Origin: Micropterus salmoides
Lineage: Eukaryota; Chordata; Actinopteri; Centrarchiformes; Centrarchidae
Length of the DNA: 64,000 nucleotides
Direction: 5' to 3'
NCBI RefSeq assembly: GCF_014851395.1
Contig: NW_024043372.1
Coordinates: 9,623,490-9,687,489, forward strand
Positions 10,990 to 22,709 of this stretch are shown here, piece after piece. Under the pieces are notes generated by a model, which ran no database searches, was not told where the DNA came from, and was given only the letters and a program-made list of their open reading frames with translations. The position numbers and the translations under genes were made by a program. Numbering within the stretch: the first letter of the stretch is position 1; every line of letters starts with the position of its first letter.

Positions 10990-13900
10990 TAACATACTGG
11001 TGTCGCTCATCACTATTCAAAACTCAAAAATCGCCCATCACCACATGGGGAAGTTGAGTAAGATTAAACTTTATGCAGTTGTTACTCTTGGCATACACCA
11101 AGTGACAACCAATCACGCTACTTTGAATTAAATTCAGGGTTTTCTCCTTCACTCAATTACTTTTTCAACTAAATTTCAAACACATTGGAGGAAAAGCTAA
11201 TTGGGCCAGTCAATGGCTTCCCAATTCTCTCCCAGTTGTTGCTCCACCTCCACATTTGCATGAAGTTGAACCTTTCTTCACTTCTCAGTGTCTCGCTGCT
11301 GGGTACCTTTCTGAGTCTTGGGTTTTTGTTGGCGGAACCAGAATGTCGGTGGCTCTAAAGTGATGCCTTTTGGCTGCACCGATCAGACGCAACAGAATGC
11401 CATTCTGAGCTGAACCTCCAAAAACATGTTGTCTGTGATGGCAATTCTTGTGACGGAGGATGTTTAAAGCAGCAGGGTTTATTGAAGCCCATCCGGGGAG
11501 AAAATGACAAGTGGTGCAGATTGAGAACCCGATGTAATGCCAAACCAAATCTGGAGACGAGATGAGCAACAGTGGGAGAAATAAGCGAATCAGAAGTAAT
11601 TTCAAAAGGCGTGCTCTAAAAAGGGAAAAGTAGACAGCGAAAAGAGAGCTTTTAATCAAGAATGGACAGACTCTTACATGTTCATCTCTGCACCGGCAGA
11701 CCGTTGTGATTATTAAAAACAGCAATGTGAAGGGTAACTAACGTTACGAGACAAAGCAAAGAGCATCTTATGAGCAAATATACCCACTCAAATCCAAACT
11801 GATCGCACAGAAAATGTACGATCTAAGAGTCAATATAATCAGTCAACCAGAAATAGTATTGTCTGTGACAGTATTTGAAATCATACCATCGGGATTTCTA
11901 AATACCCTGGCATACCTTGATACTGCCCAAGCCTAGCGCCCAGGAGCAGGAGGTCAAATTCATTATATTGTAAGTGGAGACAGACTATATGAAACGAAGA
12001 TATTCTTTACATGCATAGGAGATGGACCACAGAGTTTGGCCTTAGGAAGGCAGCTGCGTCAGTCAGTCAACCAAACAGAAAGCAGAGACAAAGTTTAACA
12101 TATTGTTTTGAAGAGTCACAGTCTGTCACCTTGGGCTTACTTTAGCTCAGCAAATTATCCTAACATGAGACCCTGTGTAATATTACTTTTAAAGAAGGAA
12201 AATTCCTTCACACTGTCCGCTGTGACTCAGACGTTGCCCAGATTCAAATGTCCTCTGACCCAAAGGAGCCACAGCACTTTTAATTCCCTTGCAGAACAGA
12301 GACACAAAGTGGTTTTCTCAACTGTAAAAGAACAGTGAAGCAAAAATCTCCAGGATATAACTTTAATGAGCCACCAGTTCTACAACAAGAAAAACAAAGA
12401 AAAAAAAAAAGTCCAGTAAAGTGTCGGCGTGATAAAAATAACTCCTCAGTTGGAGATGAGTATGAAAGTCACATGCTCAACGCTAAACACAACAGCATGC
12501 TATTCATTTTGAACTGAACCTTGAAAAACATGTAGGCGTCGTCCACTACTAAAAGGCTCAAGCACCTGCACAATGTAGAGAAGTTAAGAAAGGTTCCACG
12601 TTGTGCAAATGTCCTGTCAGGCTGAGGCGACAACGTGGTGAATGCCGCAGCTTGTTTTGATTTCCTTGTGAAAGTGAAGCACAGAGTTGTTTTCTACTCT
12701 ACTCAACTTTGTTAAAGAGATTTAAACAAAATGGAGGAAAAGTCAACAGCTTCACAATTGGTGAGCTACGAAGACCTGAATAAGAAAAACGATACATGAA
12801 AAATATGTAGCTCAATAAACTGCTTCATCATGTGTCAGTATTTGCAACGCGAGAAAATAAGATAAGCTAAATCTGTACATTACATGCTCAATGCAAACAT
12901 GGCCGCAAGAGTCATGAGAGAGACCGATCGATAGAAATCAGAACTTCAGTTTCCTCTCCTCAAACCAGCTATCACGTTCAGTTCTTTAACACGGACAGAG
13001 CGTAGTCTCGGCTGAACTTCAAACCTGATATAAACGTTTCCTCAGACGAGGGCGTATGTGAACCAACACCAGTTTTGAATGAGGTCTGCAGTGGCGGCAA
13101 ACAGCCAGGCAGCCTGCAGCAGCGGAGGTCAGGGTCTCTGGTCTTAACCCACCCTCCCCCTTTCTCCCCCCACAGCGTCGCTTCTCAGGCAAAACCATTT
13201 CCATGCCGCTCTGCAGACAGCGCTGCCGCTCAGCTCTTTGTGTGTTGGGGGAAGGGAGCTCTGCAGGCAGAGAAACAGCCGGAACAGTAACCGCCACAGC
13301 TGCTTGCGCTCCATTTTGGAAAGGTTACCTCATCACAGATATTCTAATCTCAATATAATATAATTACACTACTGTATGTACCTTGTGTGTGCTCTTTCTG
13401 CTGAACTGAGGGAGGAGGTCAGGCTCGTTTTTTTTTTAATGTCAGCAGCAGAGAAGGAAAGCTATTTAAAGTGAAGGTCTACAGAGAGACGAAGCATTTG
13501 GGGTTTTTCAGTGTGAGCCAGCGGTAGACAGCAGAATAACAGCATCTCTTTTTTTTTTTTTTTGCCTGGAGATTTGAACAGGAGGAGAGGAAGGAGAAGA
13601 AACAAACTGGACCCTTCCATCGTAAACAACATGGCTGCTTTCACACAAACAACCTGAGTGTTTATATATAAAAAAAAAAAAAAAAAAAAAAAAATTCTGC
13701 TGGCTGTGTAAACAAACCACATCTCTTCTGTTTAGACAGCAATGAGGAAAAACAGAAGTGGGCCAAGAACAGATGTGGAGGCCAATGAGAGACGCAGAAA
13801 CATCACATAAAATCAGAGTGAAGACTGAAGCAGATATCTGTGATTTTTATGTAAAAAATCTGTTCTGGCAGCAAAGAAAAGAAAAGCCAACAAAGGATCA

Positions 13901-14088
13901 TGTGGATCGTTGGATTTAACAGCTGTCTCCAAACACTGAAAACCCAGTGAGCACGTCCTGTCCTGTGGCGCCGTATCTTTTCATGTAGCACCACCATGAG
14001 GTCAAATTATTTGTCCAAATGACTAAATACCAAAACTTAATGACATTCCATTTGTCCTCAGCTGTACTTTGTTTTTAATGGTAATTAA
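10990..14088. other. intergenic, no gene identified
   Basis: A 146-codon open frame (11285-11725, minus) has no motif I recognise. A GC-richer patch at 13000-13300 has a splice-acceptor-like CCCCACAG but no identifiable protein. Homopolymers lie at 13549-13563 (15 T) and 13670-13694 (25 A). Confidence 0.5.
13670..13694. repeat. poly(A) run of 25
   Basis: A pure A run following TTTATATAT. It could be a retroposon tail or a simple repeat; no retroposon body is visible upstream. Confidence 0.9.
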
Positions 14089-14406
14089 CCCTTCGCTAAG
14101 CCACGCCCCAAACATGCAGCTGGCCAATCACAGTGCAGGATAGGACTCTCTCAAACTGAACTCATGGCTGCGCTACATTGACTCTGTGATGGGTAGGCTA
14201 TAGCTTCATCATTTCTGTTTGACAGCCTGAATACAGCATTCAAATGCTCAATGCAGCTGCAAAACTGTCTCCTTCTTTCAATTAACAAAAAAATTAACAA
14301 TATTTCTCCAGAGTGCACTGGCAGCGGCGTGCTAAAAGTCAGACGGGTCCGACAGTTTGTCGGACTTAGCAACAGTAACTAAGGGGGGCGTGGCTTAGCG
14401 AAAGGG
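14089..14406. mobile_element. 318-nt MITE with long terminal inverted repeats
   Basis: The left end CCCTTCGCTAAGCCACGCCC and the right end, whose complement is CCCTTTCGCTAAGCCACGCC, are nearly perfect inverted repeats of at least 21 nt. The interior is noncoding. A target duplication is not clear, so the superfamily is unassigned. Confidence 0.82.
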
Positions 14407-15027
14407 CAATTGGCATATGTTAGCATGCTGTCACGCTAAACTAAGATGGTGAACGTGAAAAAATTACTTTCAAAACATCAACATGTTAGCACTGTCTGTT
14501 TGAGCATGTTAATGTTTTTTTTGCACAAGACTGCATAAAGTACAGATAATTAAAGATGATTCAGGAGAGATCAATAATCCACAAGCTTAAAAAACAGACC
14601 TCTCCTGCCTTTTTTTTTTATGGAGAAAAACAAACATTAACAAAATAAAAACTAAGCTAACATAACTAAGGAAAATACAGCGACAACATGCAGCTCATGA
14701 AATGAGCAGAGAAACATTTAAAAAAAACACGAAATACTTAACATGTACATTACATTCATTTGAAACAATACAAACTGGGGAATGTGTGTGTGTGCGGCGC
14801 ACGTGAGCGCATATGTATCATAATATTATTATATTCTATATATTATTATTCATAAGACATATTTGATTGACTGAGTGTGATGACAGTTTCCTTTTTAAAA
14901 TGTTGAGCTCTTGACCACATGTACTTTGGCATTCCATATCTGTACACGTGCTGAGTGCTGCCATGTTTTGTTAAAATGAAGGTGAAGATGATAAACCTGT
15001 GTAGTATTATATGAATACATTTGGAAA

Positions 15028-15600
15028 TAAAGCTGCAAGCAGCGTTGGGTGGACCCTCGCATGTGTAGCGCGTTGAGGTGTGAGGTGGCCGCGTTGCAGA
15101 TTCTGGAGTTCTGCCGGTGCGGCTGTGAATATTGGCATGTAGATCTGTTTGGGGCGAGACAGTTATCAAGCATGTAAAGTTTGGTGTAGATGTGAGCATG
15201 TACACCGAAGTTACAACAACTTCCTCTTTCTTTTTTTGCCGCCACTCCACTGCCACGCATTTAACTGTAAGCTCACGAGTCTTACAACATGGCATTATCA
15301 ATGCATTATGGGTTTTCTGGGACAGTTTTGCAGTTGATATGTCCAACCTGCTAGGAGTAGTACATTACAGCGTAAAATGTGTCATTTCCTGTTACCAGCA
15401 GGTGGCGCTATGACTTTGAGTGAATATTGGCATGGGGATGTGTTCAGGGCAGGACTCTTAAAATATATTGCAAATTTGGTGCAGATGTGAGCATGTAGAC
15501 TAAAGTTATAACAACTTCCTGTTTCATGGCGAATCATCGTTTTTTTGACAGCACGCCACGGGCAAACTGGTAGTAACTGTTTGTACAACTGTAGGAGGGT
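15028..15600 (+). repeat. dispersed repeat beginning AAAGCTGCAAGCAGCG, copy 1
   Basis: Shares AAAGCTGCAAGCAGCGTTGG, CCCTCGCA, GGCCGCGTTGCA and GAAGTTACAACAACTTCCT with 31206-31560 in the same orientation. A second internal round of the motif appears at 15420-15530 (GAATATTGGCATG..., GTTATAACAACTTCCTG), so this copy has internal tandem structure. Superfamily unknown. Confidence 0.7.
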
Positions 15601-15649
15601 CAGATCTGTAACATTATGCAGCACTAATGTTATACCAGGGTGACGTTAA

Positions 15650-16586
15650 ATGAAAATAAATAAATACATAAACCTGGACCGAGAGAAATATGTTAGCAAC
15701 AGTAGTTGATTACATGCACTTTAATATTGTGCATTTATTAGTTATGTTTTTAAGTGCATTGTTTGGTGCAGTACAGTTGGTAGGCTAATATATGTTAACC
15801 TAAGAAATGATTGGGCGTGCAGAGTTGTTACTGTCAGTGCTATATTTTTAATATTAATATTTAACGTGGTTTCCACTGTAATGTACTAAGTTGTTTCCCC
15901 TTTCTACCAGCAGGTGGCAGTATTTAAATGAAGGCCTGGTTTGTGTCTTTATTAAATGTTTTGAATCCAGATTACTGATATAGTTGTATTTATTGTTGTT
16001 CATTTAATTTGGTTTTTCATATTTATGTTTGCAGCCTAGTTGTCTTCATCATTCACCCTCAGCCCAGAGTTAAACCTGCATGACCTTCTGTTCTAACCCT
16101 GCTGTCAGCGTCTTAGCAGCTCTGACAACAAAGTCACATCAGAAATGTCCTAACGTAGGCCATCTGGCCAAAAAAATGATTTACCAGTGTGCTTTATACT
16201 GTGTGAATCTTTCTTCTCCATACACATTCCAGTGTTTAACATACACCACTTCCATTGTGTCATGCAAGTGAAGAGAATCCATGCAAGTTTTTCCATACAA
16301 CATTTATAGCACATACATACTTTTATAACTTATGGCTGCAGAACATTAACTTGCCATAAGGTGAAAACATTGAGGTCCTCAAAAGAAAGAACCTTTAAAA
16401 TATGGCCTCACAGACCTGACTGTCGTCCTGAGAAGACATTCTCAGCGTCGACAGCCTTTTTTTTTTTTATAATTTAATTATGTTTTTGGACTTTCTACAG
16501 GCCTGCTGCTCTTGAGAACCTCATAAATGTTGCCTTATGGCTTCACAGTCAGTGTTCTGCAGCCATAGCTCATACATTTATGTTAG
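15650..16586. other. intergenic, nothing recognised
   Basis: No coding, RNA or clear repeat structure seen apart from a short T run near 16460. Confidence 0.5.
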
Positions 16587-18271
16587 AGAGGTGGTGTTAT
16601 GCTCAGGTTCAAAATCTTATTTAGTGGTTGTACCAGAACAGGTTTACATGGTTTAATTTTCAAAAAACACCATATTTTTCTCATCATACTGCACATTGCT
16701 GCAGCTCCTCTTTTCACCCTGTGTGTTGTACGCTCCGCACTTGAGCTACAGATTGATGCATCTTACTTGTACAAAATCTTTGCTGGGAGTTGCATATGCG
16801 CAGTTCCCAGGTAAGGACTACTAGCCAATCAGAAGCAGAGAAGGGCGGGTCGTAAGAAACAAGGTAGTGTGATCCAAATGAAAGCCTCTTCAGACTGCGA
16901 CTGTAAGCAGATGGTATAAGTTACTCTTGAGTCCACAACATCATTGTTCCGCATCTTACCATGAACCATTACAAAAATCACCATATTTCAACTCAATTTT
17001 ATATAAAAATTGGCCAAACAATTTGAACGTTTGCTTAGTAGCTTTCACATCAGGTGTAACGTTAGCATTATAGTTATAACTTTAGCTGTGTTAGCCAACG
17101 TTTACAACAACTCCGCACTTGAACAGTCTGTAAAGTTACATTGCCGTGTTTTATTTTAAATATAACTCACAACCAGTAAATCATACTTACAGGTTGTGAT
17201 TGTGAATTTCCAGGCCCAAACAGAGTCGGAGTTGCATCGTCTTTTAGGACTAAACGTTGAACTGTTGCCGGTGTTCTGACGATCTATGCTGCCTTGCCGA
17301 AAAATGCTACCATAGCGCAAATCGATAGACTCGACTCTACTCGGCCCTGCTCCGTTTTCCATTGCAGACAGTACCCAGAGATAGTATGTAGCTGGTCGTC
17401 ATAGTGACGCCACACTCAACTGCCCCGACGTAATGTTCAGTGCGACAGATAAGCTGGATGAAAACCTTCCAGCTGTCTTTTTCTCTGCCGTTGTTGCTGC
17501 AGCGGTCTGTGTGATGGCGGGAGCAGAGGGCTCTGTGAGCGGGCGGCTGGCCGGCCTCACACGCTCCTCCTGCGGGTTGGTACAGGCTTCCCCCCGCAGC
17601 CACTCGCGGAGCTCCTCAACTCTGAAAATATTCAAGCACATTTTTGTTCTGCCATCACTTCTCGTAAAACTGTCAATATTCGAAATCTACACAGCTGATT
17701 TCTCACCTTCTCAGAAGTGGATTTAGTGATGAAATTACATACGAAAACTGTAAAATATAAAACTTTCTGTTGCTGTTCTGGTGCAGCAATGATGATGCAG
17801 TGAATTGTGAATATTCTCTCTGACCAATGAGCAGTCTGTTGTGTTTTCACGTTACATTTTAGTATCCCTCAGCTTGCTTGGAAGCTCAATGGAAGTGAGG
17901 TGATATAACAAAAAAAGTACCTGGAAGCAGGTACAGGTGCAACATTTCTACAATGGAAAACCAAACAAAGGCGAGTCGAGCCAAAGGGCCTCCGCTCAGA
18001 CTAGCTTGGTTTGAGGGCGTGCCTGACCCCGCTAGCCGCTTGGCAAGCTTTATGATGCGTTTTCATTGTGATGTCACAATGAAAGGAAGTGAAGGGCTGG
18101 ACTACAAATGAGCTGTTTTCAAGCGGTTCAGAGCAGAGTTTTCTGTGGGAGATGGGAACTCCCTTTGGGCTGGACTTTGGGCTTTTTCACTTTGCAAACC
18201 TGTTACATGCACAAAAAATGTATAACTCAATAAAGGAGAGGGGAAAAGCCAACAAGCATAATACCACCTCT
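16587..18271. mobile_element. TTAA-target non-autonomous DNA transposon, copy 2
   Basis: A 1685-nt copy of 9243-10983 in the same orientation, with ends AGAGGTGGTGTTATGCTC and GCATAATACCACCTCT. The right flank is TTAA (18272-18275); the left flank is TTAG, a likely mutated TTAA. Small indels and substitutions separate the copies, for example at 17221-17240 and 17440-17450. Confidence 0.85.
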
Positions 18272-18379
18272 TTAAAACATAATATTACATTATGTTTATT
18301 ATTGCCATGGAAGTATGCTATACAGTGGTGCTTGAAGTTTCTGAACCTTTTTAGAATTTTCTGAATTTACTGGCTTCCT

Positions 18380-18510
18380 GTCTCACTCAGGATTGAGTAC
18401 AAGGTGTCCTTCCTTACTCACCATCCATGGTGAAGCCCCCCCTCCCTACCTCAAGGAACTCCTCACCAAACAAACCTCCACACGTACCCTCCAATCTGCC
18501 TCAGCATTCT
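18380..18510 (+). mobile_element. LINE reverse-transcriptase C-terminal fragment
   Basis: Plus-strand translation from about 18428 reads HGEAPPPYLKELLTKQTST and RTLQSAS, the conserved region after the RT domain of L2/CR1-type LINEs. Short, degraded and lying against the next LINE. Confidence 0.6.
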
Positions 18511-18529
18511 GTGTACCTACATTAATGAC

Positions 18530-19900
18530 GCTTGGTGCTCAACCGCAGCCAAAGATGGGCAATGTTTATTAGATGTAGAATTCTGATGTGTTTTGTTGCT
18601 GGCGATTTTAATCAAACAGATCTCAGAACGATATTGCGTAAATTCCACCAGCATGTCCACATCCCCACCAGAGGAACAAACATGCTGGACCACGTCTATA
18701 CCAATATTCCTGGCAGCTACAAAGCCCTCCCCCGTCCCCATTTTGGTTTATGAGACCATATTTCTCTGCTTCTTCAGCCCACTTACACCCAGGTGATTAA
18801 AAGGAAAAGCCAACAATTAACAGTGAAAGTGTGGACAGATGAATCTACAGCAGCTCTACAGGACTGTTTTGGGAGCACAGATTAGAGTATGTTCAGAGAG
18901 GCCGCCACCCAGGAGAGAAACATTAAGCTTGAGGAATATACATCAGTGACATCATACATCAGCAAATGTTTTAATGATTTGTTGATCACTAAAACGATAA
19001 AAATCATTCCCCAATCAGAAGGCCTGGATGAATGGAGAGGTGAAGGCTCTAGCTTTTCGGTTGGGTGATAAAGAAGCTTACCGCACCGCCAGAGCGAGAA
19101 TGAAAGCTGGCATCAAGGAGGTGAAGCGGAGACATCAGCAGAGACTGGAGAGAGACCTCAACACCAACAACACCAAAGATATGTGGCAGGCCATCAAAAA
19201 CATCACAGGCTACAAAAGCAGGAGCGCCCCCATCACGTGTGAGGCCACATTACCAGATAAACTTAACACCCTTTTTATGGTCGCTTTGATCTCCTCAACA
19301 AGGAGTCAGCTGTAAAGTCTACTCCACCTCCAGAGGACCGGCCACTGTCAGTATCCACAGCAGATGTGAGAAGAGGCCTCACACTGTACACCAAGACTGC
19401 AACCCCAAACATGGAGAGAACTCTGCTGTGAAGTTTGTGGACGACGACACCACCATTATCGGCAGGATTTCAAACAACAATGAGACTTCATATCAGGAGG
19501 AAATTCTTCCAGAGTAGTGCTCAGAGAACAACCTACTGCTCAGCGTCAGCAAAACTAAGGAGCTGATCATGGATTTCAGGAAAAAAGGAGATAAAGACAC
19601 ACACACTCCTGTCTACATCAGTGGAGCTGAGGTGAAGCAGGTGAACAGTTTCAGGTTCCTGGGAATCAGCATCACAGAGAACCTGACATCTCACATCTCT
19701 ATGCTCGAGAAGAAAGCTCAGAAATGAATGTTTCTTGAGGAAGCTTAAGAAGGCCAAATTCCTGTGCCAAGTTCTTGTCAGTAAAAAGAGCTTTTACAGA
19801 GGAGCAATAGAAAGTATCCTGACTGGAAACATCACAGCTTCCCCCAAGCTATCAGACTTTTTAAACTCAAAGTCATTGTCAGCACTGCTCCGTTGATTAT
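18530..19900 (+). mobile_element. CR1/Rex1-like LINE, internally deleted
   Basis: Contains the end of an apurinic endonuclease (FVAGDFNQTDLR, HIPTRGTNMLDHVYTNIPG), an inter-domain stretch (19028-19290: YRTARARMKAGIKEVKRRHQ), then a jump past most of RT to FVDDTTIIG (RT catalytic box) and SFRFLGISITENL, followed by a C-terminal stretch with stops. Same general family as 1800-3650 but deleted in a different place. Confidence 0.8.
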
Positions 19901-20456
19901 AGTTTATTTCTGTTTACCATTTTTTAAAAATTGCTTCTATATTAATGTATATTGTCTGCTATGTAACAGATGGGAGTGACAAAACTCAATTTCACTATAT
20001 GACTGTTAAATCACAGTCTAACGTGTGCGTGTGACGATATTTGAGGAGTTTATTCGGCCTTTTGCAAAATACCCACCCAGTTTGCTGCTTCCCATTTGGT
20101 GCTGGACATATGCACAAAATATTTTTTACAGTGTTGTTTTTGTTGGTAATCTTAGTTGGTACATTCACAACATGGTTTTTCTACACGTGTGAATGCTGGA
20201 CTTCATTCAGACATCAAAATATTCCGCTCAATTAACTCATGAGCTATTACTTTTCTCATTCATACCTTTCATTCTTCTCATTCAAATAAATGGATGGAAT
20301 ATTAAAAATGTCCACATTTTTACAATTTTTCTAAACTTTTTCAACTTTAATCTACTCAGTCATCTTAAACATTTTTCATACATTGATATCATTCAATTTT
20401 AAAATCCCATTAAGAATTTATTTTAATATATCTCATTTTAATATATAACTTTTTCA

Positions 20457-20498
20457 ACTTTATTTAGCTGACGGTTCATCTAAAGCGACTTACAATTT
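20457..20498 (-). mobile_element. SINE/L2 3'-tail fragment
   Basis: Reverse orientation; GTAAGTCGCTTTAGATGA, then CGTCAGCTAAATAAA, as in the tails at 4631 and 28709. Confidence 0.6.
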
Positions 20499-20544
20499 TG
20501 TGTGTATGTGTAAATATTTTTTTGTTTTGACTAATAATTAATGT

Positions 20545-20625
20545 TCAATTTTATTTATATAGCGCCAAATCACAACAACAGTTATATAAGAGCAGGTCTA
20601 GACCATACTCTGTTATTTACAGAAA
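20545..20625 (-). mobile_element. LINE 3'-tail fragment
   Basis: The reverse complement of the LINE end at 63365-63445: AGTATGGTCTAGACCTGCTC and TATATAAATAAAATTGAA. Short relic. Confidence 0.65.
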
Positions 20626-21083
20626 CCCAACAATGTTAACACCTTCAGCTGTTTACTTACTACTTTATAGGTGAATGCAACTTTGCTAGTATTACAGCAT
20701 AGCTCTGTATTTAAGCATTATTAGGTAATGATCAGCTTCTAACTCAGTGTTACATTTCAGCTTCCAGGTTGTTAAGCAAGGCAATGCATTTGGAGACTTT
20801 TGTCTTCTGAGACTTCTCGGGCATTTAATTTCAGACTTCTGAATTGTTCTGAAAATTAATTTCACCTTTCAGCACATATTTTCTGCATGTGGTGTTCAGT
20901 GTAACTTTAGCATTGTTTTCAAAACTACCATATGTGTCTCTTTCAACAACAAAGAAATTCAAATAGCTTTAAATAAAACCTACAGTCAACATAAAAGTAT
21001 AAAAAGACATTTAAATACAATTACAAGAGTTAAATAGAAAATAATGAAACAGGACAGTAAAAGTTACAGTGCAGTGTAAGATA

Positions 21084-21900
21084 TTAATCAAAGCTTTGAA
21101 TTTGATTTAATAAAAGGCAGCGGCAACCAGAAAAGTCTTCAGCCTTGATTGAGAAGAACTGATAGTTGCAGCAGATCTGCAGATTTGAGGGAGTTTGTTC
21201 CAGATATATGGTGCATTCATTAAAAGTGAAAGCTTCTTCTCCATGTTTAGTTTTGAGTCTGGGGACAGAAAGCAGACCTGCCCCAGATGACCTGAGAGGT
21301 CTACATGGTTCATAATGAAGATCAGAAAAAACATTCAGTGCTTTATAAAAACAGCAGTATTTTGAAATCAATTCTTTGACAGACACGAAGCCAGTGTAAA
21401 GACCTCAGAACTGGATTAATGTGATCCACTTTTTTAGTCTTAGTGAGGACTCGAGCAGCAGGGTTCTGAATCAGCTGCGGCTGTCTGGTTGTTTTGGGGG
21501 GGGCGTAACGACACCATTACAGTGGTCAAGTCGATTAAAGATAAACATGGACAAGTTTTTCCAGATCCTGCAGAGAGACAAGTCCTTTAATCCTTGATAT
21601 ATTCTACAGGTGATAGTAGGCTGACTTTGTAAATGTCTTGATGTGGCTGTTGAAATTCAGGTCTGAGTCCATGACTACACCAAAAGTTCTGGCTTGTTTT
21701 TTTTGTTTGTTTTTTTTAAATGGCCAATTCAAGCTGAGCGCTAACTTTTAATCATTTCTCCTTGGCTCTAAAAACAAAGACTTCAGTTTTATTGTTTACT
21801 TTTTATAGCAGCTAAAGACCTAGATATTTTTTCACTAGTTGGGAGACGAGAGTTAATATTGGATTTACGTTCTTCAGTTGTACAAGAACACAACTTCAAT
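21084..21900 (-). mobile_element. L2-type LINE C-terminal fragment
   Basis: On the minus strand, sequence around 21500-21110 reads RPLRSSGAGLLSVPRLKTKH and, after a frameshift, NAPYIWNKLPQICRSAA then SRLKTFLVAAAF. These are typical of the region after RT in L2-like LINEs. Segments at 21540-21690 are the preceding part of the same ORF in broken frames. Confidence 0.72.
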
Positions 21901-22304
21901 AGGATGATAAATGTGTTGTGTATTATCTTAATGTTTTAAGTTACAGGACAAAGCTATGTATTGTATTCTAAGGCACTCTTGTTTAAAGCACTCTTTTGGC
22001 AACTCTTTCTATTTATGCTTTAAGACAGACACAGAAACGGCAGAGAATCTGGTCAATAAAAAATAAAAAAACGCGTTTTCGTTCGGCTGCGTTGATAATA
22101 AACTGACCTAAACACAATAAGTGGGCGTAGTCAACGTGACGTCACCCGTTGGTTTGTGGACTGCTGTTTTGAAGCCTCGAGTTTGGCGCGTGGCCGTGTG
22201 TGGAGCTAGCTAGTTTAGCTAGGTGCTTCTGTAATTCACATTAACTGTCATTTTAACAGAGCTGACAACGTTATCTAGCGAACAGTGTTGAAACTAAATG
22301 TACT

Positions 22305-22705
22305 CACGAGAGAAAGTGAACAACCAACTCCTAATAAACTTTTTCAATGTCGCTGGATAAATTTACACAGTGCCGTGGGTAGGAGTCACTCTAGCCTGAT
22401 TGACAGGTTGCCATGGTAACAACTTGTCAGTCACAGATAATCCTGCCCTGAATCATACTCTGATTTATGGTCTATTTTCCTCTAAATGGGACCGTCATTT
22501 ACTAGATGAACATCATCTTGTATTGAAGAAGACTTGAAACTAGAGATTGAGACCATAAACTCATTAGCGAAGTGTTTACTGAGGTAATCAGCTGAGAAGT
22601 AGTGTCATTTAACTAACTGAGCCAGACTTCTTTTTGCAACCAGAAGAGTAGCCTCCTGTTGGCCGTTCGATAGAATGCAGGTTTAAGGGACTTCCGTGTT
22701 TGCAT
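22305..22705 (+). repeat. dispersed repeat, copy A
   Basis: Shares TAGGAGTCACTCTAGCCTGA, CATCATCTTGTATTGAAGAA, GAGACCATAAACTC and AATGCAGGTTTAAGGGACTT with the reverse complement of 28140-28520. A third partial copy is at 29041-29170. Noncoding; family unknown. Confidence 0.78.
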
Positions 22706-22709
22706 CAGT

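Noticed and set aside
11285..11725. 146-codon minus-strand open frame
   Set aside because: No family motif, no splice context, overlapping frames of similar quality, and no repeat of codon bias; probably chance or decayed repeat.
13019..13297. 92-codon minus frame in the GC-rich patch
   Set aside because: Arg/Pro-rich composition from GC-rich sequence; no recognised domain.
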